Source: Neobacillus rhizosphaerae
GTDB taxonomy: Bacteria > Bacillota > Bacilli > Bacillales > Cytobacillaceae
Reading direction: 5' to 3'
DNA length: 64,000 nt
Assembly: GCF_937468385.1 (NCBI RefSeq)
Contig: NZ_CALBWS010000006.1
Location: 1 to 64,000 of the forward strand
Position 1 is the first letter of the stretch. Every line of letters starts with the position of its first letter. Positions 49,044 to 57,192 of the stretch are shown here, piece after piece. The position numbers were made by a program, and so were the translations under genes. Under the pieces are notes generated by a model. That model searched no databases. It had not been told where the DNA came from and saw only the letters and a list, made by a program, of their open reading frames with translations.

Positions 49044-50273
49044 TTAATTACTTTTAGAAATTGTTTCCCCAAACAGATACCTTCTGCCCCTAAGTGCGAC
49101 AAAAAAAGAACAAATAAAAAGGAATGTCGCCACTCTAAATGTCGTTCGCACTCCAAATTCATCAGTAATCCAGCCCATCACGAGCGAGGAAATCCCGAAT
49201 GTACCAAAAATTAATGTCCCACGGGCTGAATAGACTTTAGCTAGAAGCTGCTCCCTATCGTTTTTTTGAATAATCGTTGTCTCCGCTACATCCCGTGCCA
49301 TTTGCGGCAGTCCAAACAAAAAGGAGACGAAAAGGGCAAACCACGAATTGGAAGTAGTCCCGAACATAAAGGTAATCGCAATTAAACTAAAGGTTGACAA
49401 AAGAATCGTTTTCCCTAAATTTCTTTCTAAAAGGTAGGAAAAACGATAAATCAGCAGTCCAGCTAACAGCATTCCGGCAAAAAAGGAGCCATTAATAAAT
49501 CCCCACCAGTTCTCCCCTTTATTTAATACTTCTGAGACATAAACAAACAAGATGGCAGCAATCCATACGCCATTAGCAAAAGTTTCAAGGATATTCATAA
49601 AACTGATTGTCCGAAGCTGCTTTGAATTCCATAACATCCTCCAGCCCTCTTTTAAAGCATCCATACGAGTTTGGGTTTCTCGACCTGATAAATGAGCAGT
49701 CGGTTCAATTAACCCCATTAATACTGTAGAAATAAAGTACAAGCTAAAGGTTAACCAAAGAATTTTTCCTGCCCCTAAGGAGACTAACAGAATGCTGCCG
49801 ATTGGCCAGGCAATAAGTTGGACAATCTGATCGGAAATAGACAGTAAACTATTGGTTTTTACTAGCTTACTCTCTTCCACCAGACTAGGGACAAGTGCAT
49901 TTCGAGCTGGCGACGCCCACCCATCTAAAAAAGAAATAAGACAAATAAGCAAATAAACCCAAATCAAACCTCCCGCTTCAATCGTTGCAGAACTTAAGCA
50001 TAATACGAGTAGCAATAATGACTTACCACTTTGCGAAAAAAACAAGATTGACTTGAGTCTGTATTTATTAATGACCAATGGTGCTAATAAACCGCTAATC
50101 AAGGCGGAAAAGGTATTAAAAAAAGGAACTAGTGACATATAGGTAACGGACTCTGTCGCCTCAAAAATCAACTTTATTAAACAGACGATATATAAAATAT
50201 CCCCTAAGTTGGCAAACATTTGCCCAAACCAAAGAAACCGGAAAGAACTGGGTCTTCCGACAATATTGAACAT
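49044..50273 (-). CDS. MFS transporter
   Basis: The 409-aa protein has about 12 membrane segments. The N-terminus 'FRFLWFGQMFANLGDILYIV' and cytoplasmic loop between segments 2 and 3 resemble MFS_3-type drug/macrolide efflux permeases. Late motifs 'LPQMARDVAETTIIQKNDRE' and 'LAKVYSARGTLIFGTFGISS' are also of that group. Substrate unknown. Single gene. Confidence 0.85.
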   Translation of the reverse strand: MFNIVGRPSSFRFLWFGQMFANLGDILYIVCLIKLIFEATESVTYMSLVPFFNTFSALISGLLAPLVINKYRLKSILFFSQSGKSLLLLVLCLSSATIEAGGLIWVYLLICLISFLDGWASPARNALVPSLVEESKLVKTNSLLSISDQIVQLIAWPIGSILLVSLGAGKILWLTFSLYFISTVLMGLIEPTAHLSGRETQTRMDALKEGWRMLWNSKQLRTISFMNILETFANGVWIAAILFVYVSEVLNKGENWWGFINGSFFAGMLLAGLLIYRFSYLLERNLGKTILLSTFSLIAITFMFGTTSNSWFALFVSFLFGLPQMARDVAETTIIQKNDREQLLAKVYSARGTLIFGTFGISSLVMGWITDEFGVRTTFRVATFLFICSFFVALRGRRYLFGETISKSN

Positions 50274-50552
50274 AAAACACCCTCACTTTTTATTCAATTT
50301 TTTTGTATAAAAGTAAAGGTTTTTACATCGGTTTATCTCCAGTTCACTTTGTTTTATTCATTTAGTATAGCAAGTTTTTCAATATTTTGTTAATTATTTT
50401 TATAAATATATTACTGCCTTCAAAACTAATTAAACAAAAATAACCCCAAAAGATTGGGGTTAGGCTGCCGAAAAACCTTCGACAGTCTTTATTTTTTTAT
50501 GTAGCTTTAACATTTCACCGCGTTAATTCATTATAAATTTAATGCAACATGT

Positions 50553-50685
50553 CTGTTGATTTGCGCTCCAGGCGCTTCGCTTTCCGCGGGCGTGCCGGGG
50601 AGCCTCCTCGTCGCTAGCGCGCCTGCGGGGTATCCCCTGCCCCGTACTCCCGCAGGAGTCTCGCTCCTTCCGCTCCAATCAACAG
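50553..50685. repeat. GC-rich palindromic repeat, copy A
   Basis: A 133-bp block begins CTGTTGATTTGCGCTCC and ends in CGCTCCAATCAACAG, so the ends are complementary. The centre is full of short GC hairpins. Its base composition differs sharply from the AT-rich surroundings. Copy B lies at 51153-51286 in reverse orientation. Repeats of this type are scattered in Bacillaceae genomes. Confidence 0.7.
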
Positions 50686-50746
50686 GTGCAAATTCAATAA
50701 TGTCCTCACACAACCAAAAAAAATAAAAAAATAAGTGGTGAAATCT

Positions 50747-50953
50747 ATGTTTAAACCAAGAGAATCTTCCCAAAGTGAATATGAATTTGTTTCTATTGAT
50801 GAATTAGTTCCAGACGAGCACCTCCTTCGTTTGATTGATAAATATATTGATTTTTCGTTTCTTCTTGAAAAAGTTCTCCCTTATTATAGTGATGATAACG
50901 GCCGCCCATCTGATCCCCTAATTTTGTTTAAAATGATCTTTTTTGCTTTATAA
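50747..50953 (+). pseudogene. IS1182-type transposase, N-terminal fragment
   Basis: MFKPRESSQSEYEFVSIDEL, then 'VPDEHLLRLIDKYIDFSFLL' and 'GRPSDPLILFKMIFFAL' are the N-terminal domain of IS1182-family transposases. The frame ends after 68 codons, where ~1 kb present in intact members is missing. Not functional. Confidence 0.85.
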
Positions 50954-50978
50954 ATTTAGAATGGAAAAAATTGAGTGA

Positions 50979-51143
50979 AGCTTCGTAGACTCAAAAGATC
51001 TGTATGGGCTTCGCTACTGCCGGTTACGGGGATTAAAGAATGCAATTGAACAGGCTCTCCTTACTGCAACTTGCCAAAATATAAAAAAGATTGCGACACA
51101 CTTAGCCAGGTTAGAAAAAGTGTGTTGCAATTCTTTAGGTTGA
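50979..51143 (+). pseudogene. IS1182-type transposase, C-terminal fragment
   Basis: The frame reads '[20 protein letters not shown]' and '[20 protein letters not shown]' before a stop at 51143. It is the usual C-terminus ('H-G-L-R-Y-C/A-x-x-R-G') of these transposases, joined almost directly to the N-terminal fragment by deletion. Confidence 0.75.
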
Positions 51144-51152
51144 TTTGCCACC

Positions 51153-51286
51153 CTGTTGATTGGAGCGGAGGGTACTCGACTCCTGGGGGATAGAGAGGTC
51201 ACGGGAGACCCCGCAGGGTCCAAAGGAGCCGAGGAGGCTCCCGAACCTCCCCGCGGAAAGCGAGTGCCCAGAGCGGAAATCAACAG
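51153..51286. repeat. GC-rich palindromic repeat, copy B
   Basis: Begins CTGTTGATTGGAGCGG and ends GAGCGGAAATCAACAG. It is the reverse-oriented relative of copy A, sharing the end motifs and GGAGCCGAGGAGGCTCCC-like hairpins. Confidence 0.65.
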
Positions 51287-51377
51287 GCCAGTTAGCAGGC
51301 CAATTCATCATTAAAAAATTGCCGAGAAATATACCCTTTCTCGACAATCTAACCCCAAAAGATTGGGGTTATTTTTG

Positions 51378-52010
51378 TTAGATATAATCAATCAAAACAT
51401 CTTCTAATGGTAATCTAGTCGTATTGAAAGCAGGTTCAGCCGCCTTCCCCAAGGAAATTAACACAATAGGGAAAAGGCGATCTGGAACATCAAATTTCTG
51501 GATAAATTGTTCCTTATTAAAACCGCCCATTGGAACTGTGTCATAACCCCTATCCTTTGCAATCAACATCAATTGCATGGAAATAAGCCCTGCATCAAAA
51601 GAAGCAATATTTTTCCTGATTTCTTCCGGTGCATATGGATACGTCCTATTGGTACTCTCAATTAAACGCTGCATATTTGCTTCGTCCATAAATCCTGCTT
51701 CATGAGCACCGCGATATATTTTCTCTACATTTTTATACATTTCTTTATCTCCAAGAACTGCAATCACAGCAGATGCTGTTTCAACCTGTTCTTGATTGTT
51801 TGCAATCGCTCTCAGTTCTTTTTTTACATCTTGGTCTTGGATTACAATAAAGCGCCAAGGCTGGAGATTGCTAGATGATGGAGCTTTTGTTGCTTCTTTA
51901 AGAATTTCTTTAATTTCATCTTGTGAAATTTTATAAGTTGAATCATATTTTCTGACGGAGTGACGTTCATTAATCACTTCAGATAAACTTTTAGATAATA
52001 CCGTTTGCAT
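51378..52010 (-). CDS. Nitroreductase family protein
   Basis: The 210-aa FMN enzyme starts behind AGGAGG. Family motifs are 'NERHSVRKYD' (FMN phosphate Arg/Ser), 'EATKAPSSSNLQPWRFIVIQ' and 'DTVPMGGFNKEQF'. Such enzymes reduce nitro compounds and quinones. It is divergent from an HxlR-type regulator with a cysteine near its N-terminus, with two CTTACT-N3-AGTAAG sites between them. That matches quinone/disulfide-stress control such as YodB/YodC in B. subtilis. Confidence 0.9.
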   Translation of the reverse strand: MQTVLSKSLSEVINERHSVRKYDSTYKISQDEIKEILKEATKAPSSSNLQPWRFIVIQDQDVKKELRAIANNQEQVETASAVIAVLGDKEMYKNVEKIYRGAHEAGFMDEANMQRLIESTNRTYPYAPEEIRKNIASFDAGLISMQLMLIAKDRGYDTVPMGGFNKEQFIQKFDVPDRLFPIVLISLGKAAEPAFNTTRLPLEDVLIDYI

Positions 52011-52036
52011 GGTGACTGCCTCCTAGGATTTATTAA

Positions 52037-52051
52037 CTTACTAAAAGTAAG
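52037..52051. promoter_or_regulatory. HxlR-type operator A
   Basis: CTTACTAAAAGTAAG, 6-bp arms with a 3-base spacer, in the shared region between the nitroreductase and regulator genes. Confidence 0.7.
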
Positions 52052-52062
52052 AACAAAGCAAT

Positions 52063-52077
52063 CTTACTATTAGTAAG
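52063..52077. promoter_or_regulatory. HxlR-type operator B
   Basis: CTTACTATTAGTAAG has arms identical to operator A and a centre 26 bp away, so two dimers could bind with similar helical phase. Confidence 0.7.
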
Positions 52078-52149
52078 TCCATTTGGTCAAGTATTTTGGA
52101 TATGTTATTATTAGATTAGAAAAGAATAGTTTAAAAGAGGTAATTGCAT

Positions 52150-52494
52150 ATGACCGACAATTGTTTATCTAAAGATAAAAGAGAAATACAACAAATATGC
52201 ACCAATTTTCACAGTGCCATCGAATTTATCGGTAAGAGATGGATGGGAGCTGTTATTTATTCTCTGCTTGATGGTCCGAAACGATACCATGAAATCGTTT
52301 CCTCTATTCCGGGAATTTCAGATCGGCTATTAACAGAACGTTTGCGTGACTTAGAACGTGAGGGGTTGATTGTCAAAAATATTTTGAATACTTGTCCTAA
52401 AAAAGTCGTATATGAATTAACTCCTGTTGGTAAAGAACTAAAAGAAGTTATCCGTGTCTTGATGGAATGGGTTAAGAACAGGAAAAATTCATAA
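52150..52494 (+). CDS. HxlR family (YodB/HypR-like) redox-sensing repressor
   Basis: ATG 52150 follows AAGAGGTAA; 114 aa. The winged helix is 'WMGAVIYSLLDGPKRYHEIV', 'GISDRLLTERLRDLEREGLI'. Cys5 and Cys20 lie before the first helix; YodB-type repressors use an N-terminal cysteine (Cys6) to sense quinones and diamide. Divergent nitroreductase and twin operators support autoregulated control of both genes. Confidence 0.85.
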   Translation: MTDNCLSKDKREIQQICTNFHSAIEFIGKRWMGAVIYSLLDGPKRYHEIVSSIPGISDRLLTERLRDLEREGLIVKNILNTCPKKVVYELTPVGKELKEVIRVLMEWVKNRKNS

Positions 52495-52504
52495 GCTAGA
52501 CAAC

Positions 52505-52550
52505 AATTTGAAAAAGGCCTGCACTTTTTATTTGTGCAAGCCTTTTTGTT
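52505..52550. terminator. Shared terminator between convergent genes
   Basis: AGGCCTGCAC/GTGCAAGCCT stem with T-runs on both sides; it serves the HxlR gene and the YitT gene. Confidence 0.7.
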
Positions 52551-52551
52551 A

Positions 52552-53364
52552 TTAGGGGCTCGGCCTATGAAACAGACCCATAACCTCAATTGTTTCTGTA
52601 ATATTCACGAATGCAGTTGGATCCACTTCAGATATAAGGTTTTTTACCTCATTCAGTTCATATCTAGAAATTACCGTAATTAAAACATTTCGTTTATCAT
52701 TTGAATAGCCACCAACACCATCCATAATCGTCAGTCCCCGATACAAGTTGGTCAGTAAATGTTCTCGCATTTCTTGACCCTTTTCTGTAATAATCATAAG
52801 AGTTAACTTTGCATGATCGGTATAAATGGCATCCACCACTTTACCGGTGACATAGATAGATACCAATGTATTCAGTGCAGTATCCCAATTAAACAAAAAT
52901 CCACTTATGACGATGACAACGGCATTCATCCCTGAGAGCAATACACCAATGGGAAAATCCTTTTTTCTTGCAACTATCATTCCAATTATATCGAATCCTC
53001 CTGTGGATCCTGAACAACGAAACACGATTCCTACACCAAGCCCTGTTAAAGCCCCGCCAAATATGGAGGAAAGAATCGTATCCTTAGCAATTGGAAATAC
53101 TGGAACTATATAAAGCCCCAATGAAATGATTAGCACCGAAAAGATGGAATTCATGACGAACTTTTTCCCTAGCATCTTATACCCCAAAATTAATAAAGGA
53201 AAGTTCAACAGGAAGTTGGCCAAGCCTGTATTAACGGGGGTAATCATTCCTAAAATCATAGAAATTCCGCTCATACCGCTGCTTAACACCTCATGAGGAA
53301 TTAAGAAAAGGTTAAATGACATCACAATAATAAGAGAACCTGTAATCATTCCCACTAGCTGCAT
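52552..53364 (-). CDS. YitT family membrane protein (third paralogue)
   Basis: The 270-aa protein starts behind GGAGGG. It has the signature 'SFNLFLIPHEVLSSGMSGIS', multiple membrane segments and DUF2179 ('KLTLMIITEKGQEMREHLLT', 'FVNITETIEVMGLFH'). It is closer to the paralogue at 12238 in its C-terminal 'A-F-V-x-I-T-x-x-I-E-V-M-G' than to that at 43651. Function unknown. Confidence 0.88.
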   Translation of the reverse strand: MQLVGMITGSLIIVMSFNLFLIPHEVLSSGMSGISMILGMITPVNTGLANFLLNFPLLILGYKMLGKKFVMNSIFSVLIISLGLYIVPVFPIAKDTILSSIFGGALTGLGVGIVFRCSGSTGGFDIIGMIVARKKDFPIGVLLSGMNAVVIVISGFLFNWDTALNTLVSIYVTGKVVDAIYTDHAKLTLMIITEKGQEMREHLLTNLYRGLTIMDGVGGYSNDKRNVLITVISRYELNEVKNLISEVDPTAFVNITETIEVMGLFHRPSP

Positions 53365-53478
53365 AATGTTCCCTCCAATACCAGCACTATTTTATTTAAT
53401 AAATCATAACGATTCTCACATTCATTGTAAAATGATAGTTTTTTCACAATAGTATTTAAAAATCCGGCAATTTTTCTA

Positions 53479-53506
53479 TTGACAATTTCAAAATAATATT
53501 TATACT
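53479..53506 (+). promoter_or_regulatory. SigA-type promoter of the lysine-riboswitch transcript
   Basis: TTGACA (53479-53484), 16-base spacer, TATACT (53501-53506), about 40 bases before the riboswitch. Confidence 0.65.
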
Positions 53507-53536
53507 TTAGTAATATATTAAAATTCATATGATAAA

Positions 53537-53796
53537 TCCTCATCAAACCGATGAGGTAGAGGTCGCAGTTTTTATTAGTACATCGGACGAGATGCAAGAG
53601 ACATCCCTGACTCCGTTGGAAAGGAAAAGCTGCCGAAGCATGATTTTCATCTCATGAAAATCATGCTGGGGCTGTCTCCGAATAGGAACAGAACTGTCAC
53701 GTATGACCCTACCAGTCTTACGTGTTGAGCTATCTTTCGGAAGGTATGATGCGGGGTATTGACAATGCCATCGATTCTACTTCGATGGCATTTTTT
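53537..53796 (+). promoter_or_regulatory. Lysine riboswitch (L box) with terminator
   Basis: Conserved L-box pieces appear in order: GATGAGGTAGAGGTCGCAG, AGTA, GGAAAGGAAAAGCTGCCGAA, CTGGGGCTGTCTCCGAATA and GGAACAGAACTGTCACG. A terminator follows (AATGCCATCGA/TCGATGGCATTTTTT, 53764-53796). Lysine binding should favour termination and lower permease expression. It identifies the permease downstream as a lysine transporter. Confidence 0.93.
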
Positions 53797-53839
53797 ATTC
53801 CAAATAACTCCTTCCAAATAAAAAAAAGGAGTCATGACA

Positions 53840-55321
53840 ATGCAAACAGCTAGAGCACTTAAAGATGATGTTAATACTAAAGTCGATACACCTACAGAAG
53901 ATACAAATCAATTAAGACGTAGCTTGAAATCACGTCACTTAACAATGATTTCTCTCGGCGGAACTATTGGTACTGGTCTATTTCTTGCAAGCGGTGGAGC
54001 TATTCATTCTGCAGGTCCCGGGGGCGCTATTCTTTCTTATCTAATTATTGGTGTAATGGTTTACTTTTTAATGCAAAGCTTAGCAGAAATGGGTGCGTAC
54101 ATGCCGGTTGCTGGAAGCTTTAGCACGTATGCAACAAAATTTGTTGATCCTGCACTCGGCTTTGCACTTGGTTGGAATTATTGGTATAACTGGGCCATTA
54201 CGATTGCTGCTGAACTCTCAGCGGTGACAATGATTATGAAATTTTGGTTTCCACATACACCCTCCATTCTATGGAGTGCAGTCTTTTTAGTTATTATGTT
54301 CCTATTAAATTATTTGTCAGTAAAAGGGTTTGGGGAAGCGGAATATTGGTTCTCCTTAATTAAAGTAGTTACTGTAATTATCTTTATCGTAACCGGAACA
54401 TTGATGATTTTTGGAATTATGGGCGACGACTTTATTGGCTTTAAAAACTTCACAATCGGGGATGCCCCTTTCCATGGTGGCTTTATGTCGATGCTGGGCA
54501 TCTTTATGGCTGCAGGCTTCTCCTTCCAAGGGACTGAACTTTTAGGGGTTGCCGCTGGGGAAACAGATGATCCTGCAAAAGCAATTCCCCGTGCAGTAAA
54601 ACAAGTATTCTGGCGAATTTTATTATTCTATGTATTAGCCATTCTTGTTATTGGACTGCTCATCCCTTATACGAATGGAAATTTAGCCAATGGAGATGTT
54701 ACAGTCTCACCATTTACTCTTGTTTTTCAAAAAGCAGGGATTGCTTTTGCCGCTTCGGTTATGAATGCCGTTATTTTAACTGCGGTATTATCAGCGGGTA
54801 ATTCCGGAATGTATGCCTCGACACGGATGCTTTGGGATTTGGCACGAGAAGGTAAAGCACCAAAATTTCTTGGTAAATTAAATAAAAATCGTATTCCAGT
54901 AAATGCACTAATTGCAACCACTTTGGTAGGATCACTAGCCTTTCTTGCTTCATTCTTTGGAGACGGTACGGTATACGTTTGGTTATTAAATGCTTCAGGT
55001 ATGTCTGGCTTTATCGCTTGGCTCGGAATCGCGATTTGTCACTATCGCTTCCGTAAAGCCTTTGTTGCTCAAGGTAAGGATATTAGCCTGTTACCGTTTA
55101 AAGCAAAGTTATTCCCATTCGGGCCAATTTTCGCTTTTGCTGTTTGTGGATTTGTTGTTTTAGGTCAAAACTATTCAGCCTTTATTGGTAACCATATTGA
55201 CTGGAATGGTGTTCTTGTATCCTATATCGGACTGCCATTATTCCTTATTTTATGGCTTGGATATAAATTCACTAAGAAAACAAAGATAATCCGATTAGAA
55301 GATTGTGATTTGAATAATTAA
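53840..55321 (+). CDS. lysP: Lysine-specific amino acid permease
   Basis: ATG 53840 is preferred to 53834 because AGGAG lies 8 bases upstream; 493 aa. It is an APC-superfamily permease with 12 membrane segments. 'HLTMISLGGTIGTGLFLASG' (segment 1 G-x-G loop) and 'GFSFQGTELLGVAAGETDDP' (segment 6) are LysP-like. It is controlled by the lysine riboswitch in its leader, which makes lysine uptake the most likely role. A hairpin (AAAGCACGCAA/TTGCGTGCTTT) ends the unit. Confidence 0.92.
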   Translation: MQTARALKDDVNTKVDTPTEDTNQLRRSLKSRHLTMISLGGTIGTGLFLASGGAIHSAGPGGAILSYLIIGVMVYFLMQSLAEMGAYMPVAGSFSTYATKFVDPALGFALGWNYWYNWAITIAAELSAVTMIMKFWFPHTPSILWSAVFLVIMFLLNYLSVKGFGEAEYWFSLIKVVTVIIFIVTGTLMIFGIMGDDFIGFKNFTIGDAPFHGGFMSMLGIFMAAGFSFQGTELLGVAAGETDDPAKAIPRAVKQVFWRILLFYVLAILVIGLLIPYTNGNLANGDVTVSPFTLVFQKAGIAFAASVMNAVILTAVLSAGNSGMYASTRMLWDLAREGKAPKFLGKLNKNRIPVNALIATTLVGSLAFLASFFGDGTVYVWLLNASGMSGFIAWLGIAICHYRFRKAFVAQGKDISLLPFKAKLFPFGPIFAFAVCGFVVLGQNYSAFIGNHIDWNGVLVSYIGLPLFLILWLGYKFTKKTKIIRLEDCDLNN

Positions 55322-55327
55322 CAGAAC

Positions 55328-55355
55328 AAAAGCACGCAACCATTTGCGTGCTTTT
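55328..55355 (+). terminator. Terminator of lysP
   Basis: AAAGCACGCAA/TTGCGTGCTTT, 11-bp stem with CCAT loop. Confidence 0.75.
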
Positions 55356-55400
55356 GCTTTAAGTAAAAAAAAGCATCATTTCTAAATCGGAAATAATACT

Positions 55401-55670
55401 TCATAACTTAACCGTGACTTCTGTACCGTCCTTTAATTTTGTCTCAACCAATAGCAAACCTTTATTTTCTAATAGTGCCCGAAGCAAAGGTTTTAGGTCT
55501 TTTATATCAATTCGGGGTAATACAAATTTTTTCCCTTTCTTTTCAATGGCCGTATTAATAAATTTAATTATCCTTTTCGAAGAAATAACACTGCCAAAAA
55601 CATTTAAAACTGGATAGGGAATAGGAACGGTAAACTTTTTATCTTTTAGTTTCACATGGACTTTGAGCAT
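55401..55670 (-). CDS. Small hypothetical protein, third gene of the DUF2089 operon
   Basis: ATG 55670 gives 89 aa; TTG 55682, overlapping the upstream stop, is an alternative. The composition is basic, 'MLKVHVKLKDKKFTVPIPYP', with a helical middle and 'LLLVETKLKDGTEVTVKL' at the end, which echoes the beta-strand/helix pattern of the gene upstream ('MLKIRVTSEQGDNVNVNLPI'). The two may be diverged paralogues. Function unknown; translationally coupled to the 127-aa gene. Confidence 0.65.
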   Translation of the reverse strand: MLKVHVKLKDKKFTVPIPYPVLNVFGSVISSKRIIKFINTAIEKKGKKFVLPRIDIKDLKPLLRALLENKGLLLVETKLKDGTEVTVKL

Positions 55671-55674
55671 AAGT

Positions 55675-56058
55675 TTATTCAATCACCACAAATACTTTAT
55701 CTCCATTTGCCGAGGTAATATCAACAATTTGTCCATCTACTTCATTTTCAATAGCCTCAATTAACAAGTCGACATTAATGTCCTTAACATACTTTTCCGC
55801 TTCAGGAATTCTTTCAGCGATACCCGTTCCCACTTTTAATACAGCCTTAATTAATTTTATCGGTAAATTCACATTTACATTGTCGCCTTGTTCCGAGGTA
55901 ACACGGATTTTCAACATTTTATTTAAGTAGGAGGTTTCCTTCTTAAGTGGAATCGGTTGATCTTTCCTCTGCAATACATTGATTAATTCTGTAGCTTTTT
56001 CCTTATCCAGCTTGCCTTCTTCAACCATTGTTAACACTCTTGAAATTTCTTCTTTCAT
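55675..56058 (-). CDS. SHOCT-like domain protein, 127 aa
   Basis: The N-terminal 'MKEEISRVLTMVEEGKLDKE', 'KATELINVLQ' is a SHOCT-like helical hairpin (E-G-K-I/L-x-x-E-E/K-A-x-x-L-I). The remainder, 'LKIRVTSEQGDNVNVNLPIK' and 'EVDGQIVDITSANGDKVFVV', is a beta-rich domain seen in YvlB-like proteins. Its ATG is adjacent to the stop of the DUF2089 gene (TAAATG). Probably an envelope-stress-linked adaptor; this is inferred from family company. Confidence 0.7.
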   Translation of the reverse strand: MKEEISRVLTMVEEGKLDKEKATELINVLQRKDQPIPLKKETSYLNKMLKIRVTSEQGDNVNVNLPIKLIKAVLKVGTGIAERIPEAEKYVKDINVDLLIEAIENEVDGQIVDITSANGDKVFVVIE

Positions 56059-56430
56059 TTAAGATTCCCCCTCTTTTAATAATTGAATGGCTTCTTCAGC
56101 GGTAATTTCACCTTTTTCTAGCATCAAAACGACCTTTTTCTTATCGATTTCTATTTTCTTGCTCGTTGTGTAACCAAGCGAAGAAATAATGTCGTCCAAT
56201 TTTCCCCGAACAGTTGGGTAAGAAATTCCTAATTCCTTTTCAACCTCCTTTATATTTCCACGGCATTTGAGGAAAATTTCAATAAAGTGAAGCTGTTCCT
56301 GGGCAAGTGACGCAAGTTTTGTTAATTGAAATTTATTTTCCACTACCGTATGACATTGAGCGCACTCTAGCTTGGTAATCGTTAATTGTTTGCTGCAAAC
56401 TGGGCAATTTGTAATAAGTGGATAAGACAT
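56059..56430 (-). CDS. DUF2089 family regulator (zinc ribbon + HTH + SHOCT-like)
   Basis: ATG 56430 follows AAAGGAGAG; 123 aa. Domains in order: zinc ribbon ('NCPVCSKQL', 'LECAQCHT'), an HTH ('NIKEVEKELGISYPTVRGKL') and a SHOCT-like tail ('MLEKGEITAEEAIQLLKEGE'). Two C-x-x-C pairs bind zinc. It is the likely transcriptional regulator of its own three-gene operon; the tail resembles the start of the next protein. Confidence 0.82.
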   Translation of the reverse strand: MSYPLITNCPVCSKQLTITKLECAQCHTVVENKFQLTKLASLAQEQLHFIEIFLKCRGNIKEVEKELGISYPTVRGKLDDIISSLGYTTSKKIEIDKKKVVLMLEKGEITAEEAIQLLKEGES

Positions 56431-56547
56431 ATTTCTCTCCTTTCCTTCTTTAACCATATCATACATTACTTTTATTAAAAATTAAAGTAATTAATTAAGT
56501 TTATTTATAAAAAATTAAAATAATTAATATAGATCCTGAATAAACAA

Positions 56548-56582
56548 AAAAACAGACTCAACAATGGAGTCTGTTTTTTAAG
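56548..56582. terminator. Bidirectional terminator
   Basis: AAAACAGACTC/GAGTCTGTTTT with AACAATG loop; it ends the XRE gene on the minus strand. Confidence 0.75.
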
Positions 56583-56583
56583 T

Positions 56584-56802
56584 TTATGCTTCCTCGGCTG
56601 TCCAAACATATAAATCTTCAATCCGGCAATTTAACTCTTTAGAAATTGTCATCGCATTATTTAAGTTCATAATTCTCTTGGACAAGTAGTCATCAAGTTG
56701 ACTCCTAGGAATATTTGTATTCCTTTCCAAACTCTCCAAGTCCATTCCTCTTTTTGAGAGTAATTCTTTGAGGTTACTCTTTTTTGCTTTATAATTTGTC
56801 AA
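56584..56802 (-). CDS. Small XRE-like helix-turn-helix protein
   Basis: The 72-aa protein has 'LKELLSKRGMDLESLERNTN' and 'IPRSQLDDYLSKRIMNLNNA', a compact Cro/C1-type HTH, with the end 'ELNCRIEDLYVWTAEEA' typical of XRE domains. It is a single-domain regulator with no obvious target nearby. Confidence 0.8.
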   Translation of the reverse strand: MTNYKAKKSNLKELLSKRGMDLESLERNTNIPRSQLDDYLSKRIMNLNNAMTISKELNCRIEDLYVWTAEEA

Positions 56803-56957
56803 AACGACACCTCACTTTTATAAAGAATACCATAGTTGCATAATAAAGGAAAGGTACGGGCTTTTTTATATCCTAAATAACTCTGATTACATGAAGTTAC
56901 AATAGATTTCATTCATTTGTGTTATACTTAAAATGGATTATAAAAGGGGTGTTAAAA

Positions 56958-57131
56958 TTGAAAAACTCAAATAACCGCTACAGTTGTGGGCAGACTGTCA
57001 ACATTAAACAAACGGGTGAGGTTGTTACGATATTAAAATGGCAATATGTAAAAAATATGAAGAGGTATTCATATATCGTTAAAGAACACCCAGGTACCTT
57101 TTATTTCGAGGAAGAATTACAAAATTTATAA
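56958..57131 (+). CDS. Small hypothetical protein, 57 aa
   Basis: TTG 56958 is placed after AAAGGGGTG. 'YSCGQTVNIKQTGEVVTILK', 'KNMKRYSYIVKEHPGTFYFE' is a beta-rich, SH3-like small protein pattern. Neighbouring units are on the opposite strand. Function unknown. A shared hairpin terminator follows. Confidence 0.6.
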   Translation: MKNSNNRYSCGQTVNIKQTGEVVTILKWQYVKNMKRYSYIVKEHPGTFYFEEELQNL

Positions 57132-57149
57132 AAATTAAGAACCAACAAA

Positions 57150-57185
57150 AGAAGGAGACCGATTCATTGAATTGGTCTCCTTTTA
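57150..57185. terminator. Shared terminator
   Basis: AAGGAGACC/GGTCTCCTT stem with a T-run on the plus strand and A-run complement for asnS on the minus strand. Confidence 0.8.
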
Positions 57186-57192
57186 TCAACCT

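Larger units (their letters stand above)
50433..51378. mobile_element. IS1182-family relic, internally deleted
   Basis: The ends are related: GGGGTTAGGCTGCCGAAAAA inward from the left and GGGGTTAGATTGTCGAGAAA inward from the right (about 16 of 20 match). Each carries TAACCCC/GGGGTTA, which forms an outward-facing terminator. Inside are the first ~68 and last ~50 codons of an IS1182-type transposase, with the centre deleted. Two inverted copies of a GC-rich palindromic repeat flank them. Confidence 0.65.

Noticed and set aside
53355..53597. 80-aa minus-strand frame over the lysine riboswitch
   Set aside because: It lies antisense to a conserved structured RNA and has no coding signature.
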